Assembly: GCA_030407315.1 (NCBI GenBank)
Contig: JALQPE010003059.1
Span: 81,503 to 145,502 of the forward strand
DNA length: 64,000 nucleotides
Direction of reading: 5' to 3'
Source: Asparagopsis taxiformis
Lineage: Eukaryota > Rhodophyta > Florideophyceae > Bonnemaisoniales > Bonnemaisoniaceae
Below the pieces are notes generated by a model, which made no database searches, was not told the origin of the DNA, and saw only the letters and a list, made by a program, of their open reading frames with translations. Position 1 is the stretch's first letter; each line of letters opens with the position of its first letter. Below, in pieces: positions 54,029 through 63,580 of this stretch. Made by a program: the position numbers and the translations under genes.

Positions 54029-55353
54029 ATGACCGGCTTCCTCCTCCTTTTATCACTCACCATTACACTTACCCAATCTACCCACACGACGCGCCACGCC
54101 GACTGCCCTGTAATCCTGCAGCCAGACCAGCCCGCATCGGCGAATCGCGTCCGCCATACGACCCAAATCGCCGCCAGACGACTGCCGTCGTCAAGCACGT
54201 CATCCCCCTCCCGACAGCGCGCGTCGCGAATTGTCAACGGCCATTTCGTCACCTCGTCCACTCTGCAACAGATTGTGGTCGCTATTGCAAATCAGTATCC
54301 TTCGTCCAATTCCTTCTGCAGTGGCAGTTTAATCGCGCCATCCTGGGTGCTCACCGCCGCCCACTGCGAATCTGCGCCCGCTATCACGTCTGTTTTCGTC
54401 GGCACCCAGCGCATCTTCAGCATGAAGGGGCGCGTCTTCTTCAACGGCGGTGTGCAAATCTTCGTCCAAAGAGCCATAACCACCCGCAATACTTCTTCGA
54501 TGACCCGTTGCGTCGCGCACATGACATTGCCTTGCTACAACTTGAACGACCTGCGCTGAGTCCAACCTTTATGCATCTCAATGTCGATAGCGCCCAACTG
54601 AAACAGGCAAGTTTTTCCAGAGTCATGGGATACGGTAGCGTAGTTTTCATGGACGAAGAGCCGTCCGCCACAAAGGGTCGATTGCGACAGGTGGATGTGC
54701 CCATCTTTTCAAATGAAAGATGTAAACAGCAGTACAACAATCAAATACTGCCCGACAGACAAGTGTGCGCCGGATACAATCAACTGGAATGTGGATCATG
54801 GTAAGTTGAGTGCAACGCAGCAAAATGAGAGCTGGTAGCGGGACGTACTGACTCGCAATTTGAACATACCAACAGTCAGGGCGATAGCGGCGGGCCGTTA
54901 TTCCAATACGACGAGGACAACAACGCCGTGCAAGTAGGCATAGTGTCCTTTGCGGAAGACTGCGGACAGCCTGGAAAACCGACAGTCTACGTGCGACCCG
55001 ACGCGTACATTGAGTGGATTCGCGAAATGGGCGCCGAATTCACATCGGCATCCGACATCCGTGCGGTGTTTTCAGCCGGTAGCGATAGCATCAGCACAAG
55101 CAGTTCCAGTGCGGCGATCATCGGCGGCATAGTGGCGACGATTGCATTCATTATTTCGATGGCGCTCGTTGTGATTTTCGCAAAACGACACCGCGCTTCG
55201 GATCGTTCGGATGTCACAGCGGATGGTGGTGACGAACGCGTGACGAACGCTGATACGGGGCTCACTCGCGTCGAAAATCAGCCCGCCGATGACGAGTTTG
55301 GGCGTGTCGCGGGTGGAGAGATGGTGAGCGGCGTGCGCAATGAAGAGATGTGA
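54029..55353 (+). CDS. Membrane-anchored chymotrypsin-fold serine protease, apparent frameshift
   Basis: Signal peptide at 1-17 (MTGFLLLLSLTITLTQS), a propeptide of about 55 residues, then the activation site R-IVNGH. Catalytic His is in LTAAHCE (about 54350-54370), Asp in AHDIALLQL, Ser in CQGDSGGP. The position equivalent to trypsin Asp189 is Gly, which argues against trypsin specificity. An intron (54801-54875) falls just before the active Ser. After the protease domain come a Ser-rich linker, one membrane segment (AAIIGGIVATIAFIISMALV) and a cytoplasmic tail of about 55 residues: a type I membrane protease. Between about 54460 and 54510 the frame must shift by one base to pass from QIFVQ to HPQYFF...AHDIALL. 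The gene is either inactivated or contains a sequence error. Confidence 0.85.
54801..54875 (+). other. Intron of the first protease gene (75 bp)
   Basis: GTAAGT...CAACAG. Joining TCATG to TCAGGG restores S-C-Q-G-D-S-G-G-P. The intron splits the Cys codon (TG|T). Confidence 0.9.
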
Positions 55354-55868
55354 TCGGGCGGAGGTGGATGGGACGCCAGTGATGTGTGGAACACGTGTGA
55401 AGATATTGGAAATAAATAAATTATTTTAAGAAAAACTTGTCAGAAACCTAAATGGAAAGATCTACACAAACCGAAGCGCATCTGCCCAGATTGTTCAATT
55501 TCTAAATCCTGTCGACATATATCGTACATGTTGTTCAGTACAGTCTCGGTGTTGTCAAGTGATGATTAAGAGAACTATTACGCCTTCTAGACCACTAATA
55601 TACGCAGAGTATTGGGTGGCGTTTTCGCTCAATACAGACTTCACTCTTCTGTAGGACCTACACATCGCTAATTCTAGAGCATCGCTGCCGTTTTATTCAA
55701 GCGCATGTTCGTCCACCACCATAGACGATGCCTTCTTTTGAAATACCCTCAGACCCTTCCTTTCACAGCGACACCGAACCATGCGAAATAGAATTGTCTC
55801 TACCACTTCTCACTAGCGCAAGAGGCAAATCATGACGAATCATATTCCCCTGGATGCTCAGATAGCAA
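55354..55868. other. Intergenic sequence between the two protease genes
   Basis: About 500 bp. It contains AATAAATAAA near 55411, a probable polyadenylation signal of the first gene. No gene seen. Confidence 0.5.
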
Positions 55869-55874
55869 TATAAG
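55869..55874 (+). promoter_or_regulatory. TATA box of the second protease-like gene
   Basis: TATAAG, about 65 bp before ATG 55939. Confidence 0.5.
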
Positions 55875-55938
55875 ACCTCTCAGTGAATATTTACTGCGAC
55901 ATAGTCTCCCAACCTCATTTACGCCTTCATCTTCCAGA

Positions 55939-57258
55939 ATGGTACCCGCTAAACTGGCTTTGTTCCTACTCATTGTCTTTCTTGTTGCGCCTAGAGTAAA
56001 CAGTCATCCTTTGACACCGAGAAACTCGCAGTTACTACATCCGCTTCTGCGCCAGGATATTTGTCCCGCTATCCTCAGACCTGATTGCCCCCTCCAGCCA
56101 ACCTCACAAAGGCAACTACACCACACCGCGACGAAGGATACTTACTTCCTGGGTTCAATGCATGCCAACTCTGTGGAGGGACTTACGCCACGAGTTGTGA
56201 ACGGCAAAGAAGTTCGGTCTGATCGTTTGAGGGCATTGGCCGTGTTGGTTATCATACCAAATGGTGCATCAGGATTTGTTCTCTGCTCTGGCTCTCTAAT
56301 TTCGTCAACATGGGTGCTAACTGCTGCTCAATGTGGATATGAAGAAGGAACTGTTGCTGTCATTGGATCAAGAGAAGTAACCTTTACCGGAGATAACTTA
56401 GCGACTGATGGCGAAATTTATAACGTGAAAAACGGGATACTCCATCCAGGATACAATGAATCGGATGCACCAGGAAGGGCAAATGACATTTCGCTGTTTC
56501 AGCTTGACAGACCTGCTGGGATGCCCCCATTCATGAAATTAAATATGAATCCATCCGTTCCAGAAAGAGGCAGTGTCACAAGGATCTTCGGATATGGAAT
56601 CACTGAAGAGGATGAAGAAACCTCGATTTACAATTTGCGGCAAATCGATATGCCCGTTTTTCCTATTGATCAGTGCGATTCAGTCTACGGAGAACTAATA
56701 ATTCCAGAAAGGCACATTTGTGTAGGCTATGAAAACAGAGAATGTGGAATATGGTAAGTGAACAACATGGTAGTTGCACGTTAATTCTTACTTAAGCGTG
56801 CATACTAACGAACAAGTGTTCCTTTCTATTCCAGTAATGGTGACGCCGGCGGGCCAGTATTTCAATACGATGGAGATGACAATCCTGTGCTAATAGGCAT
56901 CGCGGCGAAAGCGGAAGGTTGTGCACGACCGGGCTTTCCTTCATATAATACGCGAGTGAGCGCATTCGTTGATTGGGTGCGCCAGAACGGAGCCGATTTC
57001 ACCTTAGCGAGCGGCGTGAATTCCATGTTTCAAACGAATAAGAGGTGTGAAGATGATGATGAGGACGGGAACGGGAACGGGAGCGGTACTGATCCCCCAA
57101 TCGCAGTTATTGTAGGTTCTATCGCTGGGGCACTGGTGCTTATTATTATCATCTTTGGTGGAATAATCTGGTTTCGAAGGGGAGGGCTATTTTGCATGCG
57201 ACAGAAACGAGAAGAACGGAAGGAGGAGATTGTCGACTCTACAGTGTCAACAACGTGA
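55939..57258 (+). CDS. Membrane-anchored serine protease homologue, catalytically dead
   Basis: Paralogue of the gene to its left, with the same plan: signal peptide (MVPAKLALFLLIVFLVAPRV), propeptide with CPAILRPDC, activation-like site PRVVNGKE, protease domain, one membrane segment (AVIVGSIAGALVLIIIIFGG) and a basic then acidic tail. The catalytic His is replaced by Gln (VLTAAQCGY) and the catalytic Ser by Ala (CNGDAGGP); only the Asp (ANDISLFQL) remains. The fold-determining cysteines and glycines are kept and the frame is intact across the intron (56754-56834), so it was probably kept as a non-enzymatic binding or regulatory protein. It may have acted together with the active paralogue (inference). 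Its last roughly 200 bp and 3' flank are duplicated in inverse orientation at 58984-59338. Confidence 0.85.
56754..56834 (+). other. Intron of the second protease-like gene (81 bp)
   Basis: GTAAGT...TTCCAG, in the same position and phase (TG|T, Cys before the active-site motif) as in the first gene. This shows that the two are tandem duplicates. Confidence 0.9.
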
Positions 57259-57412
57259 AACAGTAATGCCATTGCGGTCATCGCTGATAGAGAATCTATT
57301 TGAATGATTGAGTATGGAGGGGATATGAATTGTGATAAGTTTAGCGGTTCTGAAGATAAACTAAAATAAAATGCAGGATTTCAAGGAACGCTTTCGAAAT
57401 ATTTCGGACTTA
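57053..57412 (+). repeat. Left arm of inverted duplication around a Tc1/mariner element
   Basis: Contains the end of the protease-homologue gene and its 3' flank. Its reverse complement occurs at 58984-59338 with a 6-base deletion in a GGGAAC repeat and a few substitutions. Confidence 0.9.
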
Positions 57413-58983
57413 CAGTGCGGACAGTAATTATAAGACCCCTCAACTTTTGCATAGCTCTGCACTGCGAAGTGCATTTTATACCCTGTTTTCGCGTGTGCAC
57501 CGGTGTGCGTGATTTGACTTGAATTGGGCATATGGTTTTATGCACGCTCTTTCTCAAACTTGTGGGCTGGAGATGTGACCGATATCAAACGGAAAATAAT
57601 TATAGGACAGCTCAGCTTTACTTAACATTTAAGACTTAAAACAAATTTGTTTAACCCTTAGTACTTTGTAGCTTCCCGTGGAGCCTAATGACCTCTCCAA
57701 TCCCCGTTGGCACATATTTTTCGAGCGAATCGAGCAGAGAATGCTCAATTTCAAACCATATCTCCATCACACACTCTTCCAGCTTTTCCACAGAATCAAA
57801 TTGTCTACAATTGTGGTACACCCGCCTTGCCAACACTACCCAGAGATTCTCAATAGTATTGAGATCTGGACTCTTCGCAGGCCAGTTCAGAACAGTGATG
57901 TTATTTGCTGTAAGCCACTCTTGAGTCTGACGAGAACGATGAATTGGAGCACCTTTTTGCTTTAAAATCCATTCTCCTGGGTGGTAATCTTTGACAAACG
58001 GAATCAGATGGTCCCATAATGTTTGGATGTGCTTTTCCGAGTTTTGATGCGAGCTGCACACCCCCAAATTTGCCTTCCCTTGCGATGAAAAACCTCCCCA
58101 GAACATTATTGAATCTCCTCCATTTTGTCGCTTAGAAAAAGTACGTGGCTCGTTCCGCAGGTCGTGCAAATAGTAGCGAAAACCATCCGGTACGTCTAAG
58201 TTGAACTTCTTTTCGTCAGTATTGACAACTCTACCCCAACACAGGCTATTCCACCTGGCTTTCTCCAATGCCCAATTCAGCCTTTTTGCAATCTGAATTG
58301 AACTCATTTGAGGAGCTCTTTTAATCCTTTACCACACTAAATCAGGCTCTGCCAGAAGTATTTGATTCACTTTCGAGGTCGTTATTGGTAGTGAAAGGTC
58401 TTGGCGAAGCTGCTTGGCGCTTAAATCGACTTTTCTTGCCCATCTCATCAAAGCTCTTTTTGAGGCGCTGGAAAGTTTGGGCTTTCTCCCTGGCCTTTTC
58501 TTCTTTCCGTAGGCTTCGGGGTCTTTCAAGTAGTTCCTAATAACAGAATGACTTCTTCCCGTCCTTTTTCTATTGCCAAAAGCGACAGAACCTACCCATA
58601 CAGCCCCAAAATTATGCCCTTCTCCATCTCCGACAGCCTCACTCCAGGAGGAATTGCTGACCACACATTCACTTCGATGCGTGGAAGTATCAGTTGGAAG
58701 TCCAGTGTGCTTTTTATGTGTTATTTACTGCAGCAGGAGTTTCTGCCAGTACCATAATTTAGCGCGAAAACGGTAATCAATGCAAACAGTTTTATAATTA
58801 CCAACACCTGTGAATTGTTTTTTTGAACGTTACAGCGAAACGGGGGAAACGCGCATGACACATTGTACTTCATTCAAGTCAAATCACGCACACTGGCGCA
58901 CACGCGAAAACAGGGTATAAATTGCACTTCGCAGTGCAGAGCTATGCAAAAGTTGAGGGGTCTTATAATTACTGTCCGCACTG
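57413..58983 (-). mobile_element. Tc1/mariner transposon with defective transposase
   Basis: Ends CAGTGCGGACAGTAATTATA and its mirror image. The terminal inverted repeats match for roughly 90 bases, and the element lies between TA dinucleotides (57411-57412 and 58984-58985), the Tc1/mariner signature. Its flanks are mirror copies of each other rather than unrelated sequence, so it sits exactly at the centre of a palindrome. Confidence 0.9.
57651..58680 (-). pseudogene. Tc1/mariner transposase pseudogene
   Basis: Reads from an N-terminal helix-turn-helix region (RLSEMEKGIILGLY, about 58600-58645, in one frame) through RTGRSHSVIRNYLKDPEAYG (in a second frame) to the DDE domain. First Asp in NTDEKKF, block SIMFWGGFS, final acid in WPAKSPDLNTIENLW, C-terminus at 57651. 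Three defects: a frameshift between about 58560 and 58600, an in-frame TAA at 58329-58331, and the second catalytic Asp replaced by Lys (LKQKGAPIHRSR; the remnant at 8.9 kb has LQQDGAPIHRSR). It cannot be active. Confidence 0.85.
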
Positions 58984-59338
58984 TAAGTCCGAAATATTTC
59001 GAAAGCGTTCCTTGAAATCCTGCATTTTATTTTAGTTTATCTTCAGAACCGCTAAACTTATCACAATTCATATCCCCTCCATACTCAATCATTCAAATAG
59101 ATTCTCTATCAGCGATGACCGCAATGGCATTACTGTTTCACGTTGTTGACACTGTAGAGTCGACAATCTCCTCCTTCCGTTCTTCTCGTTTCTGTCGCAT
59201 GCAAAATAGCCCTCCCCTTCGAAACCAGATTATTCCACCAAAGACGATAATAATAAGCACCAGTGCCCCAGCGATAGAACCTACAATAACTGCGATTGGG
59301 GGATCAGTACCGCTCCCGTTCCCGTCCTCATCATCATT
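58984..59338 (-). repeat. Right arm of the inverted duplication (3' end of the protease-homologue gene)
   Basis: Reverse copy of 57053-57412. It contains a promoterless fragment encoding the membrane segment and tail of the protease homologue on the minus strand, with one Met-to-Thr difference seen in its antisense frame. Confidence 0.9.
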
Positions 59339-59344
59339 GTCGTA

Positions 59345-60116
59345 CCGCCTGGCGGTCCTCGCTGATCGAGCCGTGTCGCTTCCTTATTGGGTGCCCACTT
59401 AAGGGATGTGCCAATCAGAAGGCACCAGCCAACTGGCGTGTTTCCTATACTTGGGACAAGCTAAGGCTGACAAATAACCCCACCCGGGCCTATCGGCCCC
59501 GGCCAAGACCCCACAAGGGGCAAATTTTAACTTAGGCTGATCAACCATACATTAAAATGTAAGCCTATTGGCAATGACCTCGCGGGTAGGCGAGCGCCAG
59601 TAATTGGGTTCTGATTGGTCACTAACTGGATATTTATTCCTAACCACTAAACCTAGCTTACAGTAGACTTAGTATAAAACTGCCACTGGAATAGCCAGTA
59701 GGCACGGTTTCTAGAGTAACGTAAACTCAAGTGGAATTACGACCCACTGGAACAGTGTTCGCATACGTATTGTTCAACCCCTCTCAGGGAAAACCTTAGG
59801 GTTAGCCAACAGCTCGACGGATTACGTCACTCGCTCTATCCATACGCCTCTTGCATGAGCACCCCTTTGTCGCACAACCCCCTCCGGGTAACGACACCTT
59901 CTCTCTTACGACTCGTACGGTAGTCTCGGAGACTACCCGCTGGGTACCTATAAGGTTCATCTGCTCTACCACTTCCTCTACCGAGGCTCGGGAGACCTGT
60001 CAGGTGGTTTGCCGCTCCAGCGGATTTCTACCTGCTACATTGGTCTCTCGACCTAGAACCTTGTACCCTCTGGTAACTCTCCTTGGGAGAAATTCCCCTT
60101 TCACATCATCTCCACG
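59345..60116 (+). mobile_element. Probable LTR and leader of a further retrotransposon
   Basis: A noncoding, GC-moderate block with a TATA box (TATAAAA, 59673-59679) about 440 bp before a gag-like ORF. No second copy lies in the window, so the LTR cannot be delimited. Position and promoter suggest the 5' LTR plus leader. Confidence 0.45.
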
Positions 60117-61166
60117 ATGCCTCGTAACCCTACAGCGGGACCCTCTAGTGAGGACATAGCGCCTGCCAGCGACTTATCTGATTCGGATCTGATCGCCGAA
60201 GAAGGCGTGGTGATCAACACCTTACAAGATCGGGCTGACCGAATCTTCAACGAACGGTTGGAAGAGTTCAAAGCTGAATTCAGCACCGTCGTCGAGAATA
60301 CTGTTCAAGACCGCAGGGCAGAGATCATAGACGCCACGGTCGAAACCGTAATGGAATTGGTCGAGCCAAAATTGCTGGCCGCCGGCCGAGAAGCCACCCA
60401 AGATCGGGACGCAGAGTTCCTAGCGGAAACCTGGATGCAGGTAAAAGCCGAATTCGCTAAATGCGTATCCCGTTTGGAAACTCGTCTGGAAGAGCTTTCG
60501 ATTCACGGCTCTAATGCCAGTCCGTTAGGACGACAGGAGTTACCTTCGCGCCGCACCCGATCGGCTGACTTCCCAGACCCCACACCTAGTAGGGAGGAAG
60601 AAGAAGAAGATCCCCGATTGGATCAAGTCGCAGAAGCGACCCGACACCTGTCGGACCGTGTCGACGCCCTCGCCGAGTCGCCATCCCAGACAGGGAACAT
60701 CTCTCGCACGAGACAACACTCCCGTGCCATAGGACTCGAACCGGAAAATCCCTTGTGGGACGATGAAGGAGGACCTCTTGAGGAAGGCCTGGTGCCTTTG
60801 AAGGCCCGCGAACCTGCGTTCGACCTAGTGGTCTCCTATCGGTACTACCGACTCAAGAACAAGTCCCTAACGACTGATAACCCAATGGGTAAATCAAGAA
60901 GCTTGTATAAGCTAACGGAGAAGATCCGTAATTTTAATGCGTCACTAACGCCGTTCGATGGTATGGAACCTATCGACATCCTCCGGTTCCTCGCGGAATT
61001 CCAAGATGCATGTGATTCATGCGGAGTCTCGGAGGGAGAAGCTACCAAGTTACGTCTGTGTTCTCGGAAATGGACGCGGACGTCTACAACCTCTAGTACA
61101 CCTAGTATTACTAGGCGGACGTCGTCTGTGTTTTCGGAAATGGACGCGGACGTCCAGTCTCTCTAG
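60117..61166 (+). pseudogene. Retroelement gag-like ORF, truncated by a repeat
   Basis: From ATG 60117 the frame encodes an acidic, helix-rich protein. Residues 35-120 look like a coiled coil (RIFNERLEEFKAEF). A gag-like segment near residues 280-315 reads LTPFDGMEPIDILRFLAEFQ, typical of retrotransposon capsid N-termini (F-x-G plus helix). From about 61058 the sequence changes into a GACGTC-rich repeat, and the frame ends at 61166 without a zinc knuckle, so the gag is cut short. No protease or reverse transcriptase follows. Confidence 0.55.
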
Positions 61167-61300
61167 TACGGGTCCTAGTCGGCCCCGAGATTTACTAGAA
61201 CAAATGAACGTCCGCGTCCAAAAAGAAATAAAAAATTTTTGGATGCGGACGTCCACTTTCTCTAGTACATATGGCGGAATACTAGGACCCGACATCCAGT
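61050..61300. repeat. GACGTC-containing direct and inverted repeats (foldback-like)
   Basis: TCGGAAATGGACGCGGACGTC occurs twice about 72 bases apart (61060s and 61130s). Its inverse, ACGTCCGCGTCC, follows near 61210, and GATGCGGACGTCCA near 61245. CTCTAGTAC closes three of the units, and CCTAGT/ACTAGG pairs are present. The set can fold back on itself and may be a small nonautonomous element inserted in the gag. Confidence 0.6.
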
Positions 61301-61422
61301 ATACAATATATCGGCGAAAACCGGGAGGGAAGAAATTACAGAGGATGGTAAATTCAAGGCCCATATCGGACCGTATTTTATTCTCTCATTTACGAAACTG
61401 CTGGTATACAATACGTCTCTCT

Positions 61423-61590
61423 AGAATAGGAAAAAAATACCCGGTTAGAATAGGAAATACGTATCCAGCCAGAATACGGAATATGTATCCAGTCAGAATA
61501 CGGAATATGTATCCAGTCAGAATACGGAATATGTATCCAGCCAGAATACAACATACGTATCCAGCCTGAATACAAAATACCTTTCAGCAT
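61423..61590. repeat. 24-bp tandem repeat, about seven units
   Basis: Units start at 61423, 61447, 61471, 61495, 61519, 61543 and 61567, each like AGAATACGGAATATGTATCC plus four bases. In one plus-strand frame it encodes an eight-residue repeat (R-I-R-N-M-Y-P-V/A). Ordinary minisatellite. Confidence 0.9.
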
Positions 61591-61769
61591 ATCGTCGATC
61601 ACCCATTTCCCTCACTATCGCGTTCTCCTTACCATCCGAACGCCATGCACCACCATCCGCACATACTTCAAGAACCCTCAAGACGTAGAATACAAAAAAT
61701 CCGCTCCTTCCCAATTCCATCCCCGCTTTCCTCGACACCACCCCAGCCCATTAAATCATCAAGACATCA

Positions 61770-62995
61770 AACACGAACATGGTCAGCAAAATCTTACTCC
61801 ACTTGAAACCCACTCTCACTTCTATCGTATGCCCCAAAATATACACATACCAGAAACACCTCACAGCTTCATTCCCCATCTTCCTAGATCCCTTCTTCAC
61901 TCTCCTTGAGTCCTGCCGTTCCTGCTTCACCACTCCTGCATCACATACAAAACATCAACCTCAACAGTCAGATTCAAAAGCAACGCTTACCACGACAGAT
62001 ATCCCAGAAACTCCCTTACTTACCTCTCATCCATCCTACACACAATACAAACCATGATCCAAAAACCTTGCAATGAATAATCAAAGTCAGCAGTCCATAT
62101 CTTCGCAAAACAAGTCTTGGTGCTCAGTGAAACTTACCTTCTGTCATCAACATTCCTGCATCATCTACACAACATCGGAATCAACCACAACAGTCAGACT
62201 CAAAACCAACCTTCCCTCGCAGCATACTTTCAGAACTCGCACACTTACCTTCGCTCCACACAATACACACCATGACTCAATAGGCTTCTAATGAATGAAT
62301 ATTGGATCAACAGCAACAGTCAGACTCAAAAACAACCTTCCCTCGCTGCTTACTTTCAAAACTCGCACACTTACCTTACCCGTTCCATCCTGCACACAAT
62401 AAAAACCATAAATCACGCAATCGTGTAGCCAAGAAAAGTAGTCAGCATTCCGCATCTTCGCACAACCGGTCTGGGCGCCCAATGTGACTTACCTTCCGTC
62501 ATCACTATTCCTCCATCACCTACGCAACATCGGATTCAATCGCAAAAGTCAGATTGAAAACCAACGTTTCCCTCGCTACATACCCTGAGAACTCGCAAAT
62601 GTACCTCTCATCCATCCTACACACAATACAAACCATGATCCAAAAACTTGCAATGAATAATAATCATAGTCAGCAGTCCATATCTTCGCAAAGCACATCT
62701 TGGCACTCAATGAAACTTACCTTCCGTCATCAACATTCCTGCATCATCTACACAACATCGGAATCAACCACAACAGTCAGACTCAAAACCAATCTTCCCT
62801 CGCAGCATACTTTCAAAACTTCACGTACCTCTCTTCCATCCTCCGCTCAATACACACCATGAGTCAACAGGCTTCCAATGAAAAATATCGCATCAACGGA
62901 AATAGTCAGACTCAAAACCCACGCTTCCCTCAATGCATACCCTCAAGATTCGCGCACGTACCTTCGTCCATCCTCTACACTAAACAAAGCAAAGG
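61770..62995 (-). repeat. Higher-order tandem array with splice-site-like monomers
   Basis: Sequence blocks recur at an offset of about 590 bases (for example 62153 and 62743; 62300 and 62890), each large unit holding about three related monomers. On the minus strand nearly every monomer carries a (G)GTAAGT or GGTAC[AG]T donor-like site. Just before these, short segments of 12-27 bases are preceded by TTGTGTAG-like acceptor sequence. The 27-base segment (ATGATGCAGGAATGTTGATG...) occurs three to four times. It may be a plain satellite or a duplicated exon-intron array. Confidence 0.55.
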
Positions 62996-63580
62996 CGGTC
63001 AAAGAATCTCAGTCGGTGATGAGGGCGGAGTGAAGCCTACGGCGTCGACCGGACAGCTTTCTGCGTCCGCTTAAGTCTTGCTGTGCATACTCGAAATCAT
63101 CGCCGGCAGTGAGATTGAGTATGGCCCAAGCCATGGTCTCTGATTCCCCGAACAATGAGATCCGGATCGAGAACAACGAATATAAACATATAATCATATA
63201 TATGAGAATCCATTTGCTTTCCTTACATGATCCGTGGCATATCCGCTGTAAAGCACATTCAGATTCCACGAAGTTTGGAAATAAAAAAGTTTATTATTAC
63301 AATGAATTAATTGAAAATTCATCTCCCAGGGCAGTCGTTCGTCCTTCCATGCACACGTTGCCAGCACGCAATGTGATGTAACAGTTGGAAATGATTGAAC
63401 TCTCGGTTAAATTCCACCGTTGGGATGTCAGCTGGAGTGAGCACAAAACTACTACCCAAAAAACTACGAACACGTTACATTCCAAGTCTCGAAAGCACAC
63501 AAAAATAAAATTGGTCGCATCTGGACGGCACAGTCTCCCCTGTTCAGCTCGCAATCCTCCCTTTTGCGTCAAAACTCGAC
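62996..63580. other. No gene seen
   Basis: Contains an 86-codon minus-strand frame (63009-63269) without recognisable features, and AT-rich sequence. Confidence 0.4.

Noticed and set aside
61423..61590. CRISPR-like array
   Set aside because: The 24-bp units are contiguous with no unique spacers; it is a minisatellite in a eukaryotic genome.
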